Below, in pieces: positions 1 to 8,830 of a stretch of 64,000 nt of DNA. How positions within the stretch are numbered: position 1 is the stretch's first letter; each line of letters begins with the position of its first letter. A program made the translations under genes and the position numbers. The notes under the pieces were generated by a model. The model saw nothing but the letters and a program-made list of their open reading frames with translations, did not search any database and was not told the DNA's origin. Source of the stretch: Neobacillus bataviensis (GTDB lineage: Bacteria > Bacillota > Bacilli > Bacillales_B > DSM-18226). The stretch lies in contig NZ_JAHXYW010000005.1 of NCBI RefSeq assembly GCF_019969725.1, positions 186,001 to 250,000 of the forward strand, given 5' to 3'.

Positions 1-102
1 ATCTCCTGCCGCATTAAACATTTCCACATCAATTTTTGTGATATTTTTTTCCGTACATCCAGTTAGAATGAGAAGTGGAACAATCAACCAGAATTTCTTC
101 AT
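1..102 (-). CDS. Putative lipoprotein, N-terminal fragment (runs off the window)
   Basis: The first 34 codons of a minus-strand gene are visible; the rest lies before base 1. The start ATG at 100-102 follows a GGGGG ribosome binding site. The N-terminus is a short lipoprotein signal: Lys-Lys, a hydrophobic stretch, then a lipobox Leu-Thr-Gly-Cys with the lipidated Cys at residue 16. The product should be anchored on the outer face of the membrane. Too little is visible to name a family. Confidence 0.6.
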   Translation of the reverse strand, partial: MKKFWLIVPLLILTGCTEKNITKIDVEMFNAAGD

Positions 103-179
103 ATGTAATCCCCCTACAATAGACAATTTGCCGTTAGTATCGACAAACGAACATTGGACTATTCAGTGTTTTGGGGCAA

Positions 180-207
180 AAAAGGAACAGCTGCAGTTAA
201 CTGTTCC
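180..207 (-). terminator. Rho-independent terminator after the small membrane protein gene
   Basis: On the minus strand AGGAACAG pairs with CTGTTCCT across a 10-nt loop and is followed by six T. The stem overlaps the stop codon of the gene at 197-406. Confidence 0.6.
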
Positions 208-406
208 TCTGACTAGGCTCGTGATTTCGAATCCGATCCTCTAATTCTTTTGCTTTTTGGGCTTCCCGCTTGGAGTGAACAATGATTAACCTCATCGTTA
301 CCAAAGCACCTATGAAAAAAATAAAAAACGTAATTGCTGCGGGAATATATTCCGATTTATCTTCAGGAAAGTATAAAAACAAGGACATTACTAATGACTG
401 AAACAT
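197..406 (-). CDS. Small single-pass membrane protein of unknown function
   Basis: A 69-residue protein. Residues about 20-42 form one transmembrane helix (AAITFFIFFIGALVT region), followed by a basic, charged tail rich in Lys, Glu and Arg. The ATG at 406 was preferred to one 21 nt upstream because AAAGGAAG sits at proper distance only from the inner start. It lies between a lipoprotein gene and a cyclophilin lipoprotein gene on the same strand. I do not recognise the family. Confidence 0.5.
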   Translation of the reverse strand: MFQSLVMSLFLYFPEDKSEYIPAAITFFIFFIGALVTMRLIIVHSKREAQKAKELEDRIRNHEPSQRNS

Positions 407-483
407 TTTTTTCTTCCTTTCTATCAAGGACTTGCTCCTAATAAATCATTATAGCAAGAAAAAACGTTTCCGACCAACAAAGC

Positions 484-1224
484 TTATTTTAATACTTTTA
501 TCTTTTTAATAATAACATCTTTTTCTGGTTTATCCTGTGCCCCCACAGGTGTGTCGGCAATTTTATCAACGACTTCCATTCCTTCAACAACTTGTCCAAA
601 AACCGTATGGCGGTGATCAAGCCATGGAGTTCCGCCGTGATCATCATAGGCATCAATCATTTCTTTCGGGTATCCAGCCTTGTCCATTTCCGATTTCATT
701 TGCGGGTCAAGAGAAGTTTTTTGAACAATAAAAAACTGGCTGCCGTTTGTGTTAGAGCCTGAATTGGCCATTGACAAGGCTCCGCGGATGTTGAAAAGAT
801 TATTGGAGAATTCATCTTCAAATGGCTTTCCCCAAATACTTTCGCCGCCCGTTCCGTTCCCATTAGGATCGCCGCCTTGAATCATGAAGTCTTTGATAAC
901 CCTGTGGAATATTAAACCGTCGTAATATCCTTCCTCAATATGCTTGACAAAATTTTCAACGGCTTTTGGCGCATACTCTGGAAATAATTTAATTTTTATC
1001 GTACCCATTGATGTTTCCATTTCAACGAGCTTCTCTTTCTCAGACACCTCTGTTGAAAGCTGAGGATAGACATCCTTTGACACTTGTTGATCCCCTTCCT
1101 TCTGTTCCGTTTTTGGCGCAGAACTTTTTGTTTTTGCTTCTTCCTTCTTTGTTGTGCTTGTCCCACAAGCCGACAATACTAAAAAAATAGCAAATAAAGC
1201 AATCAAGAATTTTCGCTTCTTCAT
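484..1224 (-). CDS. Cyclophilin-type peptidyl-prolyl cis-trans isomerase, lipoprotein
   Basis: A 246-residue protein with a lipoprotein signal (lipobox Leu-Ser-Ala-Cys, Cys20), a Lys/Glu/Ser-rich linker to about residue 60, then a complete cyclophilin domain. Diagnostic cyclophilin stretches are [15 protein letters not shown], the GSQFFI segment and the [17 protein letters not shown] segment. It should catalyse prolyl isomerisation on the outer face of the membrane and help fold secreted proteins. It differs from cytosolic PpiB by its signal peptide and linker. It appears monocistronic, with the divergent kapB on the other side. Confidence 0.9.
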   Translation of the reverse strand: MKKRKFLIALFAIFLVLSACGTSTTKKEEAKTKSSAPKTEQKEGDQQVSKDVYPQLSTEVSEKEKLVEMETSMGTIKIKLFPEYAPKAVENFVKHIEEGYYDGLIFHRVIKDFMIQGGDPNGNGTGGESIWGKPFEDEFSNNLFNIRGALSMANSGSNTNGSQFFIVQKTSLDPQMKSEMDKAGYPKEMIDAYDDHGGTPWLDHRHTVFGQVVEGMEVVDKIADTPVGAQDKPEKDVIIKKIKVLK

Positions 1225-1343
1225 TTATCATACCTCCATTTTTTCACTTTAACCGAAAATAAATTTTTTTGCACTCTGATTTAAATTTAGTCATAATGAA
1301 GGGGAAGAATCAAGATAAAGATTGGGAGTCAGGGGGTTTTTTC

Positions 1344-1727
1344 ATGTCAGAATTGCAGGTTGGTACTGCAGTAACAGGTTTCTATAAAACAGGAAAGTAT
1401 ATTGGAGAAATAACGGATATCCGCCCGCAGCATTATTTAGTAAGAGTTTTGGGTGTTCTCAAGCATCCAATGCAAGGCGATCTTCATAACCCAAAAGAAG
1501 CGGATGTACTCATTTTCCATGAGAGGCGGGCACTGGCCTTTAGAGAGCAGGCCAATATTCCAAAGCAGATGGTCAAACCCTTTGAAGAAGAAATACCCGA
1601 CTACAAAGAGTCATTAAAAATAGCGGTAGATAAAATGAAAAATGAACTGTTAGAAACATCTTCACAATGGGCTGAAATGAGCTTAAAAATGATAGACTCT
1701 CTAGAAAAGGATTATTTCAAATCCTAA
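1344..1727 (+). CDS. kapB: Kinase-associated protein B (KapB)
   Basis: A 127-residue protein matching the KapB family of sporulating bacilli, which in B. subtilis is needed for normal phosphorelay input from kinase KinB. The N-terminal half is a small beta-rich domain (GTAVTGFYKTGKYIGEI region); the C-terminal half is helical and acidic. An earlier in-frame ATG at 1269 exists, but the ATG at 1344 has the AGGGGGT ribosome binding site and gives the usual family length. No lipobox is visible although the family is often labelled lipoprotein. It faces kapD across a shared terminator. Confidence 0.88.
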   Translation: MSELQVGTAVTGFYKTGKYIGEITDIRPQHYLVRVLGVLKHPMQGDLHNPKEADVLIFHERRALAFREQANIPKQMVKPFEEEIPDYKESLKIAVDKMKNELLETSSQWAEMSLKMIDSLEKDYFKS

Positions 1728-1733
1728 AACATT

Positions 1734-1766
1734 AAAGGCCAAATCAGGTTGAGTGATTTGGCCTTT
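1734..1766. terminator. Bidirectional terminator between kapB and kapD
   Basis: A perfect 13-bp stem, AAAGGCCAAATCA with TGATTTGGCCTTT, around a 7-nt loop. It is flanked by A and T runs, so it can serve both convergent genes. Confidence 0.8.
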
Positions 1767-2389
1767 TATGCGAATTCATTTAATAACTTTGAAAAATCAA
1801 CCCGGTCACCGATGGTGGTTGGCTTTGGTTTTTCTAGATATCGTTTATCCTTTTCAACTAGCTTGAATATATTATAGGTAGTCAAGGCATCATCAAGTGC
1901 CCGGTGATGCCTGCCTGTCCCTTCCTTGCCATATTCTTGAACAGCCTTCCATAGTCCTGTTTGATTTTGATCTCCAAAGAATCGTTTATATTCCATTGAC
2001 AGATCTAATTCTGAAGCATGAAATGGAAAAGCAGCACCAGCCTCCAAACAGTTATGACGAAGTACCTTCATATCCATATTTCCCCAAGTAACAATTGTGG
2101 TTTCCAGATTACTTTTATTGAATTCCTCCAGCTTTCGGATAAAATCATAAAAAGATAGCCCCGTGTCAACCTGCTGCTGTGAAATATGTAAAAAGGATTT
2201 ACAGCGTTCTGATAGTTTTGGGAACTTTAGAGGAGTAACAAAGGAAGAAAACTGTTCGGCAATCTGATCGTCAATAACGGATACAATTCCAACCTCGATA
2301 ATTTCAGCGAAAAAATCCTTCATGCGTCCATTACGTTCAGGCATTGTAAATTCAAAATCAATAAATAGGTATTGCCGCTTTGCTCTCAT
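1766..2389 (-). CDS. kapD: DEDDh 3'-5' exonuclease-like protein KapD
   Basis: A 207-residue protein of the KapD family, an inhibitor of the KinA sporulation pathway in B. subtilis with an exonuclease fold. Exo I is visible as DFEFT near residue 11, and Exo III as HHRALDDA near residue 180, giving the DEDDh active site (the second Asp lies in the WGNMDMK segment). The ATG at 2389 was chosen because GGGGGTGAAG precedes it; a start five codons earlier lacks spacing. Convergent with kapB. The nuclease substrate is unknown. Confidence 0.85.
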   Translation of the reverse strand: MRAKRQYLFIDFEFTMPERNGRMKDFFAEIIEVGIVSVIDDQIAEQFSSFVTPLKFPKLSERCKSFLHISQQQVDTGLSFYDFIRKLEEFNKSNLETTIVTWGNMDMKVLRHNCLEAGAAFPFHASELDLSMEYKRFFGDQNQTGLWKAVQEYGKEGTGRHHRALDDALTTYNIFKLVEKDKRYLEKPKPTTIGDRVDFSKLLNEFA

Positions 2390-2524
2390 ATTCTTCACCC
2401 CCATTTCTTATGAATCAGTTATACTACCATTATATAAAGAAACATGTACAAAAAACTGTGCTATTGTTCTATTTTATTTTCAATTATAACATGATTTTCC
2501 TTAAATTTTTTAAATATTTCAATA

Positions 2525-2556
2525 AAAAAGAGAGTGGGTAAAAATCCCATTCTCAT
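2525..2556 (-). terminator. Terminator after the hotdog thioesterase gene
   Basis: On the minus strand GAGAATGGG pairs with CCCACTCTC (one mismatch) around a 7-nt loop and is followed by TTTTTT. Confidence 0.65.
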
Positions 2557-2936
2557 TTTCTGATTTTTATGACCGCCATGGTACATCTTGAAACGCAAAT
2601 AAGGCGTTCCTGATCGTCGGTAATTTTAATATCCCAGACTTGTGTCGTTTTGCCTTTGTGCAGGACTGTGCCCACCGCTGTGACTACTCCTTCCCGAATA
2701 GAGCGAACATGATTCGCATTAATTTCAAGACCGGCTACTGCTTCCTCTTCTTTATTTACTAACTCATAAGCGCCCAAACTCGCAACCGTTTCAGCCAAGG
2801 CCACAGATGCACCGCCATGCAGGATGCCAAAAGGCTGTCGCGTCCGCTCATCAACTGGCATGGTTGCGATGATTTTTCCTTCTTCAATATGTGTGACATC
2901 GATTCCTAAGGCTTCAATTAATGTATCTTTAATCAT
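2553..2936 (-). CDS. Hotdog-fold PaaI/MenI-type acyl-CoA thioesterase
   Basis: A 127-residue hotdog thioesterase. The signature is the PFGILHGGASVALAETVAS segment at about 45-63, where His-Gly-Gly and Glu are the usual catalytic elements of this subgroup. It resembles B. subtilis YuxO (MenI), the 1,4-dihydroxy-2-naphthoyl-CoA hydrolase of menaquinone synthesis, so that role is likely but other acyl-CoA substrates are possible. AGGAGG precedes two tandem ATGs; the second (2936) has the better 6-nt spacing, and 2939 is the alternative. Confidence 0.78.
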   Translation of the reverse strand: MIKDTLIEALGIDVTHIEEGKIIATMPVDERTRQPFGILHGGASVALAETVASLGAYELVNKEEEAVAGLEINANHVRSIREGVVTAVGTVLHKGKTTQVWDIKITDDQERLICVSRCTMAVIKIRK

Positions 2937-3032
2937 CATAATCCTCCTCTTTTTCATTTCTATGTAATGCAAAGAAAGCTGTCATAATTAATCCTATTCT
3001 CTTTTTTTCATGAATTTCCTTCTTTAAATTAA

Positions 3033-3063
3033 AGGAAAAACAGCCCTAGAGCTGTTTTTTCCT
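3033..3063 (-). terminator. Terminator after the glycine-rich protein gene
   Basis: On the minus strand AAAAACAGC pairs with GCTGTTTTT around TCTAGG. Confidence 0.7.
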
Positions 3064-3066
3064 TAA

Positions 3067-3354
3067 TTAATAATAAAATGGTGAAGCACCGAATCCAGGG
3101 CCGCCTATACCAGGATAGCCAAGGCCAAGCCCTGGAGCTCCAAAACCAAGTCCTGGCGCAAAACCAAATCCTGATCCTGGGTAGCCTAAGCCAGGGTAAC
3201 CAAAACCGCCGTAAAATGGACGTGCAGCAAACGATGCACCAAGTCCGCCTCCAATTAAACCACCTAAAAAACTAAGCCCACCTATTGCCAAGGGTAATCC
3301 AAAGCCGAAAAATCGTTGATCTTGTACCGGGTAGGGACTTCGATATGGGTACAT
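3067..3354 (-). CDS. Gly/Pro/Tyr/Phe-rich low-complexity protein, possibly spore-surface
   Basis: A 95-residue protein. Residues 1-16 are Tyr/Pro-rich, residues about 20-45 form a Gly-rich hydrophobic segment (GGLSFLGGLIGGGLGASFA), and the rest is built from imperfect repeats of Gly-Tyr-Pro-Gly and Gly-Phe-Gly. A strong AAGGAGG site lies upstream and a clear terminator downstream, so it is a real gene. Such composition is typical of small spore coat or exosporium proteins of bacilli, but I do not recognise a named family and the role is inferred from composition only. Confidence 0.6.
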   Translation of the reverse strand: MYPYRSPYPVQDQRFFGFGLPLAIGGLSFLGGLIGGGLGASFAARPFYGGFGYPGLGYPGSGFGFAPGLGFGAPGLGLGYPGIGGPGFGASPFYY

Positions 3355-3437
3355 TAATTACCATACCTCCTTTTTCGCTATACTTGCCTACACTATTTCA
3401 TATGCGAGAAGGAAGGCTAATGAGTGGGCAATTATTT

Positions 3438-3470
3438 AGAAAACCCACGGAAGTTTCCGTGGGTTTAAAG
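3438..3470 (-). terminator. Terminator after pepA
   Basis: An AACCCACGGAA / TTCCGTGGGTT stem with a very short loop, followed on the minus strand by TTTT. It lies just past the pepA stop. Confidence 0.7.
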
Positions 3471-3472
3471 GT

Positions 3473-4981
3473 TTATTTTTCAATTGGTTCAAACCGTTCT
3501 ACAAATAAGGCAAGAGTACGCGTCATGACTCCGGTTGCACCTGCAGGACCAAGATCATTACCTTTAGCAGTAGTAGCCGTTCCGGCAATATCTAGATGCA
3601 CCCAAGGAGTACCTTCAGCAAATTCGCCGATAAAGGCACCGGCAACAAGCGCATGTCCCTCACTGCCTGGGGAATTATTTAAATCAGCTATTTTGCTATT
3701 TCTGACTCGTTCCTTCTCGCTATCAAACAAAGGCAGTAACCACATTTGCTCACCGGCTTCTACCGATGCTTCTAACACTTGTTCATATAATGATTCATGA
3801 TTGGTCATCGCGCCGGTTGTATGTAATCCAAGTGCCGTAATGACCCCGCCGGTTAATGTTGCAACATCGACTAAATATTCGGCTCCATGATGCTTCGCAT
3901 ACGTTACGGCGTCTGCTAACACCAAACGGCCTTCTGCATCCGTATTCAATACCTCAATCGTTTTCCCACACATTGAGGTAATCACATCGTCCGGCTTAAA
4001 GGCATGAGCACTAATCATATTATCAGTCGAAGGGATGACAGCCACAACATTTTGTTCTGGGCGGGTTTCACCAATGATTTCCATTGCTCCGAGCACAGCC
4101 GCCGCTCCACCCATGTCTGTTTTCATCCCTACAATGCCGGCTTTTGTTTTAATCGAATAACCGCCCGTATCAAAGGTAATTCCTTTTCCGACTATGCCGA
4201 TTACGTCTTTCCATTCATCTTTCCCTTGATACTTTAACACAATCATCTTAGGCGGCTCTGTTGACCCTTGGTTTACAGCAAGGAATGCTCCCATCCCAAG
4301 CTTTTCAATTTCTGCTTTATCTAAAATTTCTATCTCAAAATCATACTTATCAGCAAGCTTTTCTGCATAATTTGCCATATCGGTTGCTGTAAGCAAATTT
4401 CCAGGAATATTGACAAGCGTCCTAGCCGAGTTTGTTCCATTTCCGAAAGCAAAGCCGACCGATAACGACGCTTGAATCTCTTCTCTATCAAAGCCCTCAC
4501 AGTAAACATTCAGGCTCTTCAGTTTTTTCTCAGGTTCATTCGATTTCTGCTTGTAATCCTTGAATTGATACGTCGCCAGTGAAAAAGCTTCGCTTAAAGC
4601 ATGGGCAGCTTCTAATCCATCCAGGTCATCCGTGAGGAAAGAATCCAGATAAACAGCGGCCTCTTCTAATTTACTTGCCTTCAGATCTTTAAATAACTTA
4701 CCAAATGCTTCTCTTAGTTTCTCGAAGGTCAATTCCTTTTCCTTTCCAAGACCGACAAACCAAATTCGTTTTGAACCGATTTTACTAAAGGTATGTATTT
4801 TGCTAATACTTTTTAATTTTGCTGAAATATCACCTGATTTAACCAACTCTGTTAGCTGTCCATCGAATTTTTCATCCAATTTCGCTAAAGTACCTGAGAA
4901 TTTTTCTGGTTTTTCAAAAAGTCCAATGACCAGACCTTCATGTTCAGCAGTTAACTCCAATTTTGATGTAACTTGAAACAT
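3473..4981 (-). CDS. pepA: Leucyl aminopeptidase, M17 family
   Basis: A 502-residue cytosolic metallo-aminopeptidase that removes N-terminal residues from peptides, with two metal ions per active site in a hexamer. The N-terminal macro-like domain spans about 1-165. The catalytic domain shows [14 protein letters not shown] at 265-278 and the M17 signature NTDAEGRL at 346-353, which supply the metal ligands and catalytic Lys and Arg. Full length for the family. It corresponds to B. subtilis YuiE and lies upstream of yuiC on the same strand, with its own terminator. Confidence 0.93.
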   Translation of the reverse strand: MFQVTSKLELTAEHEGLVIGLFEKPEKFSGTLAKLDEKFDGQLTELVKSGDISAKLKSISKIHTFSKIGSKRIWFVGLGKEKELTFEKLREAFGKLFKDLKASKLEEAAVYLDSFLTDDLDGLEAAHALSEAFSLATYQFKDYKQKSNEPEKKLKSLNVYCEGFDREEIQASLSVGFAFGNGTNSARTLVNIPGNLLTATDMANYAEKLADKYDFEIEILDKAEIEKLGMGAFLAVNQGSTEPPKMIVLKYQGKDEWKDVIGIVGKGITFDTGGYSIKTKAGIVGMKTDMGGAAAVLGAMEIIGETRPEQNVVAVIPSTDNMISAHAFKPDDVITSMCGKTIEVLNTDAEGRLVLADAVTYAKHHGAEYLVDVATLTGGVITALGLHTTGAMTNHESLYEQVLEASVEAGEQMWLLPLFDSEKERVRNSKIADLNNSPGSEGHALVAGAFIGEFAEGTPWVHLDIAGTATTAKGNDLGPAGATGVMTRTLALFVERFEPIEK

Positions 4982-5030
4982 TCAAATTCACCTCCGTGTT
5001 ATTCACCATTTATTATACCGAACCCCAAAT

Positions 5031-5056
5031 AAAAAAACAGGCACGATGCCTGCTTT
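5031..5056 (-). terminator. Terminator after yuiC
   Basis: On the minus strand GCAGGCA pairs with TGCCTG and is followed by seven T. The stem begins at the yuiC stop codon. Confidence 0.75.
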
Positions 5057-5666
5057 ACCTTTTTTCTGAGCTAATATACCGCTGGCGGAATACCTGCAGC
5101 GTTTTATCCTCGTTCCAAGCCTGTAATTGTTGTTCTGTCAGTTTTCCATTGCCTTTTTGAACAACATAGACCTCTACCTTTTTTTTGCCCCATTTATTAT
5201 AAACATCCTCAACGGTTTCATAATAAAGATCTAATTCATTTCCTTTTATTGCGCCGCCCTTATCAGCTACGACCCCATATCCATATCCGGGAATAAACAG
5301 AATTGTACCAATCGGAAAAACGTTCAAATCTGCTGCTACAGTAGAAAATAAATCACGTTTGACTTTAACACCTGAATAGGTGATCCCATACTCAGGATGT
5401 CCTTGTCTTTTTCCAGTCGATTCAAAACCTGCGGTGTAGCCGGTAGCTGTAACAGTTTGCTTTGGATACTTTGACCAATCAAAGGCATCCTCTAATGTTG
5501 GAGAGGCGGTCCCTGAGACATTTTCGCTTGATGAAATAACTGACGCAAATTGTGAAATTAAAGCATGAGCATTAACACCAGAAATAGATTGGAACGTCGC
5601 TAATAAGGCCATAATAAAAAGAGTTGTCATGGCTGCACGCTTGATCCAATTTTTAAATATATCCAT
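5055..5666 (-). CDS. yuiC: 3D-domain cell wall protein YuiC
   Basis: A 203-residue exported protein. An N-terminal hydrophobic segment (about residues 9-30) acts as signal or anchor. The C-terminal half is the 3D domain, a double-psi beta-barrel related to MltA lytic transglycosylases; the conserved DLNVFPIGT and [11 protein letters not shown] segments carry the three Asp typical of the fold. Members such as YuiC and YocH act on peptidoglycan. The ATG at 5666 is preferred because GGAGGAGTG lies upstream; a start 12 codons earlier is open but has no ribosome binding site. Confidence 0.82.
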   Translation of the reverse strand: MDIFKNWIKRAAMTTLFIMALLATFQSISGVNAHALISQFASVISSSENVSGTASPTLEDAFDWSKYPKQTVTATGYTAGFESTGKRQGHPEYGITYSGVKVKRDLFSTVAADLNVFPIGTILFIPGYGYGVVADKGGAIKGNELDLYYETVEDVYNKWGKKKVEVYVVQKGNGKLTEQQLQAWNEDKTLQVFRQRYISSEKR

Positions 5667-5774
5667 TAAAATTTTCACTCCTCCAAAAATATTCATTCCC
5701 AAGCTGAAGGGAATTATTCAAAAAAGGAATGAAAAAATTTAACAAGGGCCAAAGCAAATGGTCATAATATAAAT

Positions 5775-5807
5775 CTGTTGATTGGAGCGGAAAGCGCGAA
5801 TCAACAG
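5775..5807. repeat. Short palindromic remnant of a dispersed Bacillaceae repeat
   Basis: A perfect 9-bp inverted repeat, CTGTTGATT and AATCAACAG, encloses GGAGCGGAAAGCGCG. These parts match the two outer ends of the longer element at 15,016-15,153 with its middle missing. Confidence 0.55.
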
Positions 5808-5825
5808 TCTAGTTAAAAGAGCAAA

Positions 5826-5852
5826 ACAAAAAAACCCTTTGCTAAAGGGCAA
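5826..5852 (-). terminator. Terminator after yuiB
   Basis: On the minus strand CCCTTT pairs with AAAGGG around AGC and is followed by seven T. Confidence 0.7.
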
Positions 5853-5858
5853 AGAGTT

Positions 5859-6182
5859 TTAAAACATTTGATAGCCATTTTTTCGAAGCAGTTTGATGGT
5901 AAATCCAGCAGCGATGGCTCCTGCTAAACCACTTAACAAAATAAGAATATCAGCGGTGGCCAGCGAGCTGAATTTATGTCCTAATTCCAAAAAGGCTGAC
6001 TTACTATTTGTAAAATATTCAATAAATCTTACTTTATCTACGATTAAAATGGCCACAATAGGATATATTATCGCCATAACCCATGACATTCTTAAAAGCA
6101 TATTTAGGATAAATCCAATACCAAAAAACAAGACAAAAAATAGCAATATCGAAATAACTAAAACAACGATGCTCATTTGCAT
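5859..6182 (-). CDS. yuiB: YuiB family membrane protein
   Basis: A 107-residue integral membrane protein with three predicted hydrophobic segments, at about 4-30, 33-50 and 78-98, and a short basic C-terminus. Sequence and length match the YuiB family, found next to yuiA and yumB in bacilli. The function is unknown. It is read in the same direction as yuiA, but a terminator lies between them. Confidence 0.75.
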   Translation of the reverse strand: MQMSIVVLVISILLFFVLFFGIGFILNMLLRMSWVMAIIYPIVAILIVDKVRFIEYFTNSKSAFLELGHKFSSLATADILILLSGLAGAIAAGFTIKLLRKNGYQMF

Positions 6183-6250
6183 CCGAGATTCCCCCTTTAC
6201 GCATCAACACTAAGTGTACCTAACGTCCAAAGTGGAGTCAATATGAACAC

Positions 6251-6281
6251 AAAAAAAATAGCCCTTCGAAATGTTCGAAGA
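6251..6281 (-). terminator. Terminator after yuiA
   Basis: On the minus strand CTTCGAA pairs with TTCGAAG across CAT and is followed by GGCTATTTTTTTT. Confidence 0.65.
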
Positions 6282-6325
6282 AGCAGTATCCAGCAATTCT
6301 TTTCAATTATAAAACTTAACTCCCC

Positions 6326-6463
6326 TTATTCCTCTTCTTTCTTGCCTGTGCCACCACAGCAGGAACACGTTTCAGAACCACCAAGCACTAGTTGAAAATA
6401 GCCGTACCCTGAGCAATAATCACAATTTTTAGTATCCAAGCTCTTAACTGTCATCCTTTTCAT
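6326..6463 (-). CDS. yuiA: YuiA family zinc-ribbon-like microprotein
   Basis: A 45-residue protein with two paired-Cys motifs, CDYCSGYGYF at 14-23 and CSCCGGTG at 33-40. These resemble the CxxCxGxG zinc modules of DnaJ. Synteny (yuiB-yuiA-yumB) and the conserved central FQLVLGGSETC segment identify it as YuiA, of unknown function. The ATG at 6463 abuts a GGGGG; the next in-frame ATG, at 6454, has more normal spacing and may be the true start. Confidence 0.75.
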   Translation of the reverse strand: MKRMTVKSLDTKNCDYCSGYGYFQLVLGGSETCSCCGGTGKKEEE

Positions 6464-6610
6464 CCCCCTTGTATATTAACTTAATTTTCTGATAATATAA
6501 CAAGGATTGGCGAAAAAGGAAAGAGCGAAATTCTTGCAAATTCTCAAAAGAAAACGGATACATATAAAGTTTTCTTTCATTTTCTAAGTGTTACTTAAAT
6601 TTTCAAAAAA

Positions 6611-7102
6611 TTACAAAAATAATTTGTAAGCCGTATAACCAAACTGATCTCCTGGGTTCAACCCATCAATACCAGGTTTTATACAAGATTCCTTTAGCTT
6701 AATAAGCTGGTGAAGAATTATAGACGCATCTTTTTCATTTAACAACTCTTCTGGTGCCATAAATCTCGCTTCATAAAGTTCATTTTCCTGATGGATTATC
6801 TTTTCTTCGCTTATTGGCTCCATTAAAAAGACGATCATATTGTCACTTATTTCTTCTTTAATTACTCCGGTTCTTAACCCGATAAGACCTTTAACGGTAC
6901 AGTCAATTCCTGTCTCTTCTTTAACCTCTCTTATAACCGCTTCATCTGCCGTTTCACCTATCTCAACAAAACCTGCTGGCAAGGACCATTGGCCCTTCAA
7001 GCCGCCGTATCTCTTCTTTACAACAAGCCATTGGCCATCCTTAGAAATCACTAACCCCGAAACAGCTAACCACACCTTGCCGCGTTTTTCACGATTGCTC
7101 AT
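6611..7102 (-). CDS. Nudix hydrolase
   Basis: A 163-residue Nudix protein. The Nudix box runs at about 44-66 ([13 protein letters not shown] then REVKEETGI) and fits the consensus Gx5Ex7REuxEExGu, so the Mg2+-binding catalytic Glu are intact. Such enzymes hydrolyse nucleoside diphosphates linked to another group; the substrate cannot be told from sequence. It sits between yuiA and yumB on the same strand and shares a strong hairpin terminator region with yumB upstream. Confidence 0.85.
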   Translation of the reverse strand: MSNREKRGKVWLAVSGLVISKDGQWLVVKKRYGGLKGQWSLPAGFVEIGETADEAVIREVKEETGIDCTVKGLIGLRTGVIKEEISDNMIVFLMEPISEEKIIHQENELYEARFMAPEELLNEKDASIILHQLIKLKESCIKPGIDGLNPGDQFGYTAYKLFL

Positions 7103-7125
7103 TGTAGCACCCCTAAATAATCATA

Positions 7126-7157
7126 ACAAAAAAGGACAGGGTCACTGTCCTTTTTTA
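7126..7157. terminator. Terminator after yumB
   Basis: A strong stem, AAAAAGGACAG with CTGTCCTTTTT, around GGTCA, with A and T runs on both sides. Confidence 0.8.
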
Positions 7158-7161
7158 CTTA

Positions 7162-8379
7162 TTAAAATACATTAAACTTTCCTTTTTTCAGTACAAGACC
7201 GGCGCCGCCAATCATATATAGGGAGCGGTTATCGACTACCTTTTTCATGAAGGAAGCTTTTGCACCAGTGATTTTCTTGCCAAACACAACACCGATAGCA
7301 TCATCTTCACCAAGTGAGCAAACGGTACCTTTATTATCAAATGTAAAGGTTTCAAGCTCTGTCTTGCTCCGGACAAGTGCAGCCAAGTTGCGTGCCACAA
7401 GTTCACCCTGCTGCATTGCAATTTGGGCAGTCGGCGGATATGGACGATTAATTTCTTCATTGATGACAAGAGAACTGTCGCCAATAATGAATACATCATC
7501 AAAACCAGGCACTCGTAATTCTGGTGTTACCTTTACACGGCCTCTCATAGCTTCAAAACCAGATTTCTCGATGATAGAATTCCCTCGAACACCCGCTGCC
7601 CAAACAACAGTACCCGCTTTGATCTCACGAGGCTCTTCTTCACCTTTCGCTACGATAATACCGTCAGGAGTAGCTTCCTTAATAGCCGTTCCAATTAAAA
7701 ATTCTACACCTTTTCGTTCTAATTGAGATACAGCATAATTAACTAATTCCGGATCAAATCCAGGTAATACAGTTGGAGCCGCTTCAACACAGATTATTTT
7801 TACTTTATTATAATCAACATCATATTCGTGGCATAATTCAGGAATTCGATTTGTTAATTCTCCTAAAAATTCAATTCCCGTAAAGCCTGCACCACCAACA
7901 ACAATGGATAGGCGATTATCATTTTTTTCTTCCTCCATATTGTAGGTAGCAAATTGATACTCAATATGCTCACGAAGCTGGCGTGAAGAATTTACATTAG
8001 TAATCCCAAAAGCATACTCTTTTAATCCTTTAATCCCAAAAGTCTCAGGTTCGCCTCCAAGAGAAATAACAAGGTAGTCATAATGGACTTCGCCTTTTTC
8101 TAATACGACTATCTTTTCATCTTTCTTAATTTCAACCACTGTATCTTGAATAAAGTCAACCTTGCTTCGGTCAATAACATCACGGATATCATAGCGTACT
8201 TTGTCATGATGAAGTGTACCTGCAGACGCTTCATGAAGCCATGTTGTTTCATAATGGTAATCATTTTTATTTACTAATACGATATCGGCTTCATTTATAC
8301 CGACAAGCTTTTGTAAGCGAACAGTTGTCATCAGTCCGCCGTATCCAGCACCGAGAATAACGATTTTAGGTTTTCTCAA
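7162..8379 (-). CDS. yumB: Type II NADH dehydrogenase-like flavoprotein YumB
   Basis: A 405-residue FAD-dependent NAD(P)H oxidoreductase of the NDH-2 family. The FAD-binding Rossmann motif is GAGYGG near the N-terminus, the NADH-binding motif is GGAGFTGIE at about 166-174, and the second FAD contact is FIIGDSS near 300. It should pass electrons from NADH to a quinone or other acceptor at the membrane face. A TTG at 8379 was chosen as start because it gives the family length ([15 protein letters not shown]) and lies behind AAGGTGG; GTG at 8394 is open but sits in that site. Divergent from yumC, with a possible Rex site upstream. Confidence 0.85.
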   Translation of the reverse strand: MRKPKIVILGAGYGGLMTTVRLQKLVGINEADIVLVNKNDYHYETTWLHEASAGTLHHDKVRYDIRDVIDRSKVDFIQDTVVEIKKDEKIVVLEKGEVHYDYLVISLGGEPETFGIKGLKEYAFGITNVNSSRQLREHIEYQFATYNMEEEKNDNRLSIVVGGAGFTGIEFLGELTNRIPELCHEYDVDYNKVKIICVEAAPTVLPGFDPELVNYAVSQLERKGVEFLIGTAIKEATPDGIIVAKGEEEPREIKAGTVVWAAGVRGNSIIEKSGFEAMRGRVKVTPELRVPGFDDVFIIGDSSLVINEEINRPYPPTAQIAMQQGELVARNLAALVRSKTELETFTFDNKGTVCSLGEDDAIGVVFGKKITGAKASFMKKVVDNRSLYMIGGAGLVLKKGKFNVF

Positions 8380-8830
8380 AGTGATCACTTCCACCTTTTA
8401 AGTAAATTTTTTGAATAAATTCGCTTATTCTTATCTTCCACTGCTTTAACTAATTTTATTTTTCTAAGCAGAAAAATGTATGTGATATACTTCACGAATG
8501 AGGATAAAGAAAAATAGCCAATTTTAAATACACCCGATTTCATCATTCAACTGAATCGGATTTTCAAACCGGTCATAAAATTGTTCCTATTTTGTCACAA
8601 ATAATTAACAATATATCCACATTACATCTTATGCTACTTTCCTCGGATTTTCAAGCGAATTTTTTAATTTATTTACCAAAAGAATATTAAAAATTTTACT
8701 TTTTTATAACCTAATTCAAGTTATTTAAATAGTTATTCCAGTCTGAATATTGCCATAAAGAAGTGAGGATTTTATTAATTTATGATATTATAGGGAGTGG
8801 AGTTGTTACTACTAGTTAGGGGGATACGGC
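8380..8830. other. AT-rich divergent intergenic region yumB/yumC
   Basis: About 450 bp with no credible gene on either strand. It is very AT-rich and carries the presumed divergent promoters of yumB and yumC and one Rex-like palindrome at 8480-8497. No hairpin typical of a riboswitch was seen. Confidence 0.5.
8480..8497. promoter_or_regulatory. Possible Rex operator upstream of yumB
   Basis: The imperfect palindrome ATGTGATATACTTCACGA matches the Rex consensus TTGTGAA-N4-TTCACAA at 11 of 14 specified positions. It lies 100 bp upstream of the yumB start. Rex represses NADH dehydrogenase (ndh) in B. subtilis and responds to NADH/NAD+, so control of this gene by Rex would make sense. Confidence 0.4.

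Noticed and set aside
6177..6395. A plus-strand open frame over yuiA
   Set aside because: It has no ribosome binding site and overlaps yuiA, which has conserved paired Cys motifs on the other strand.
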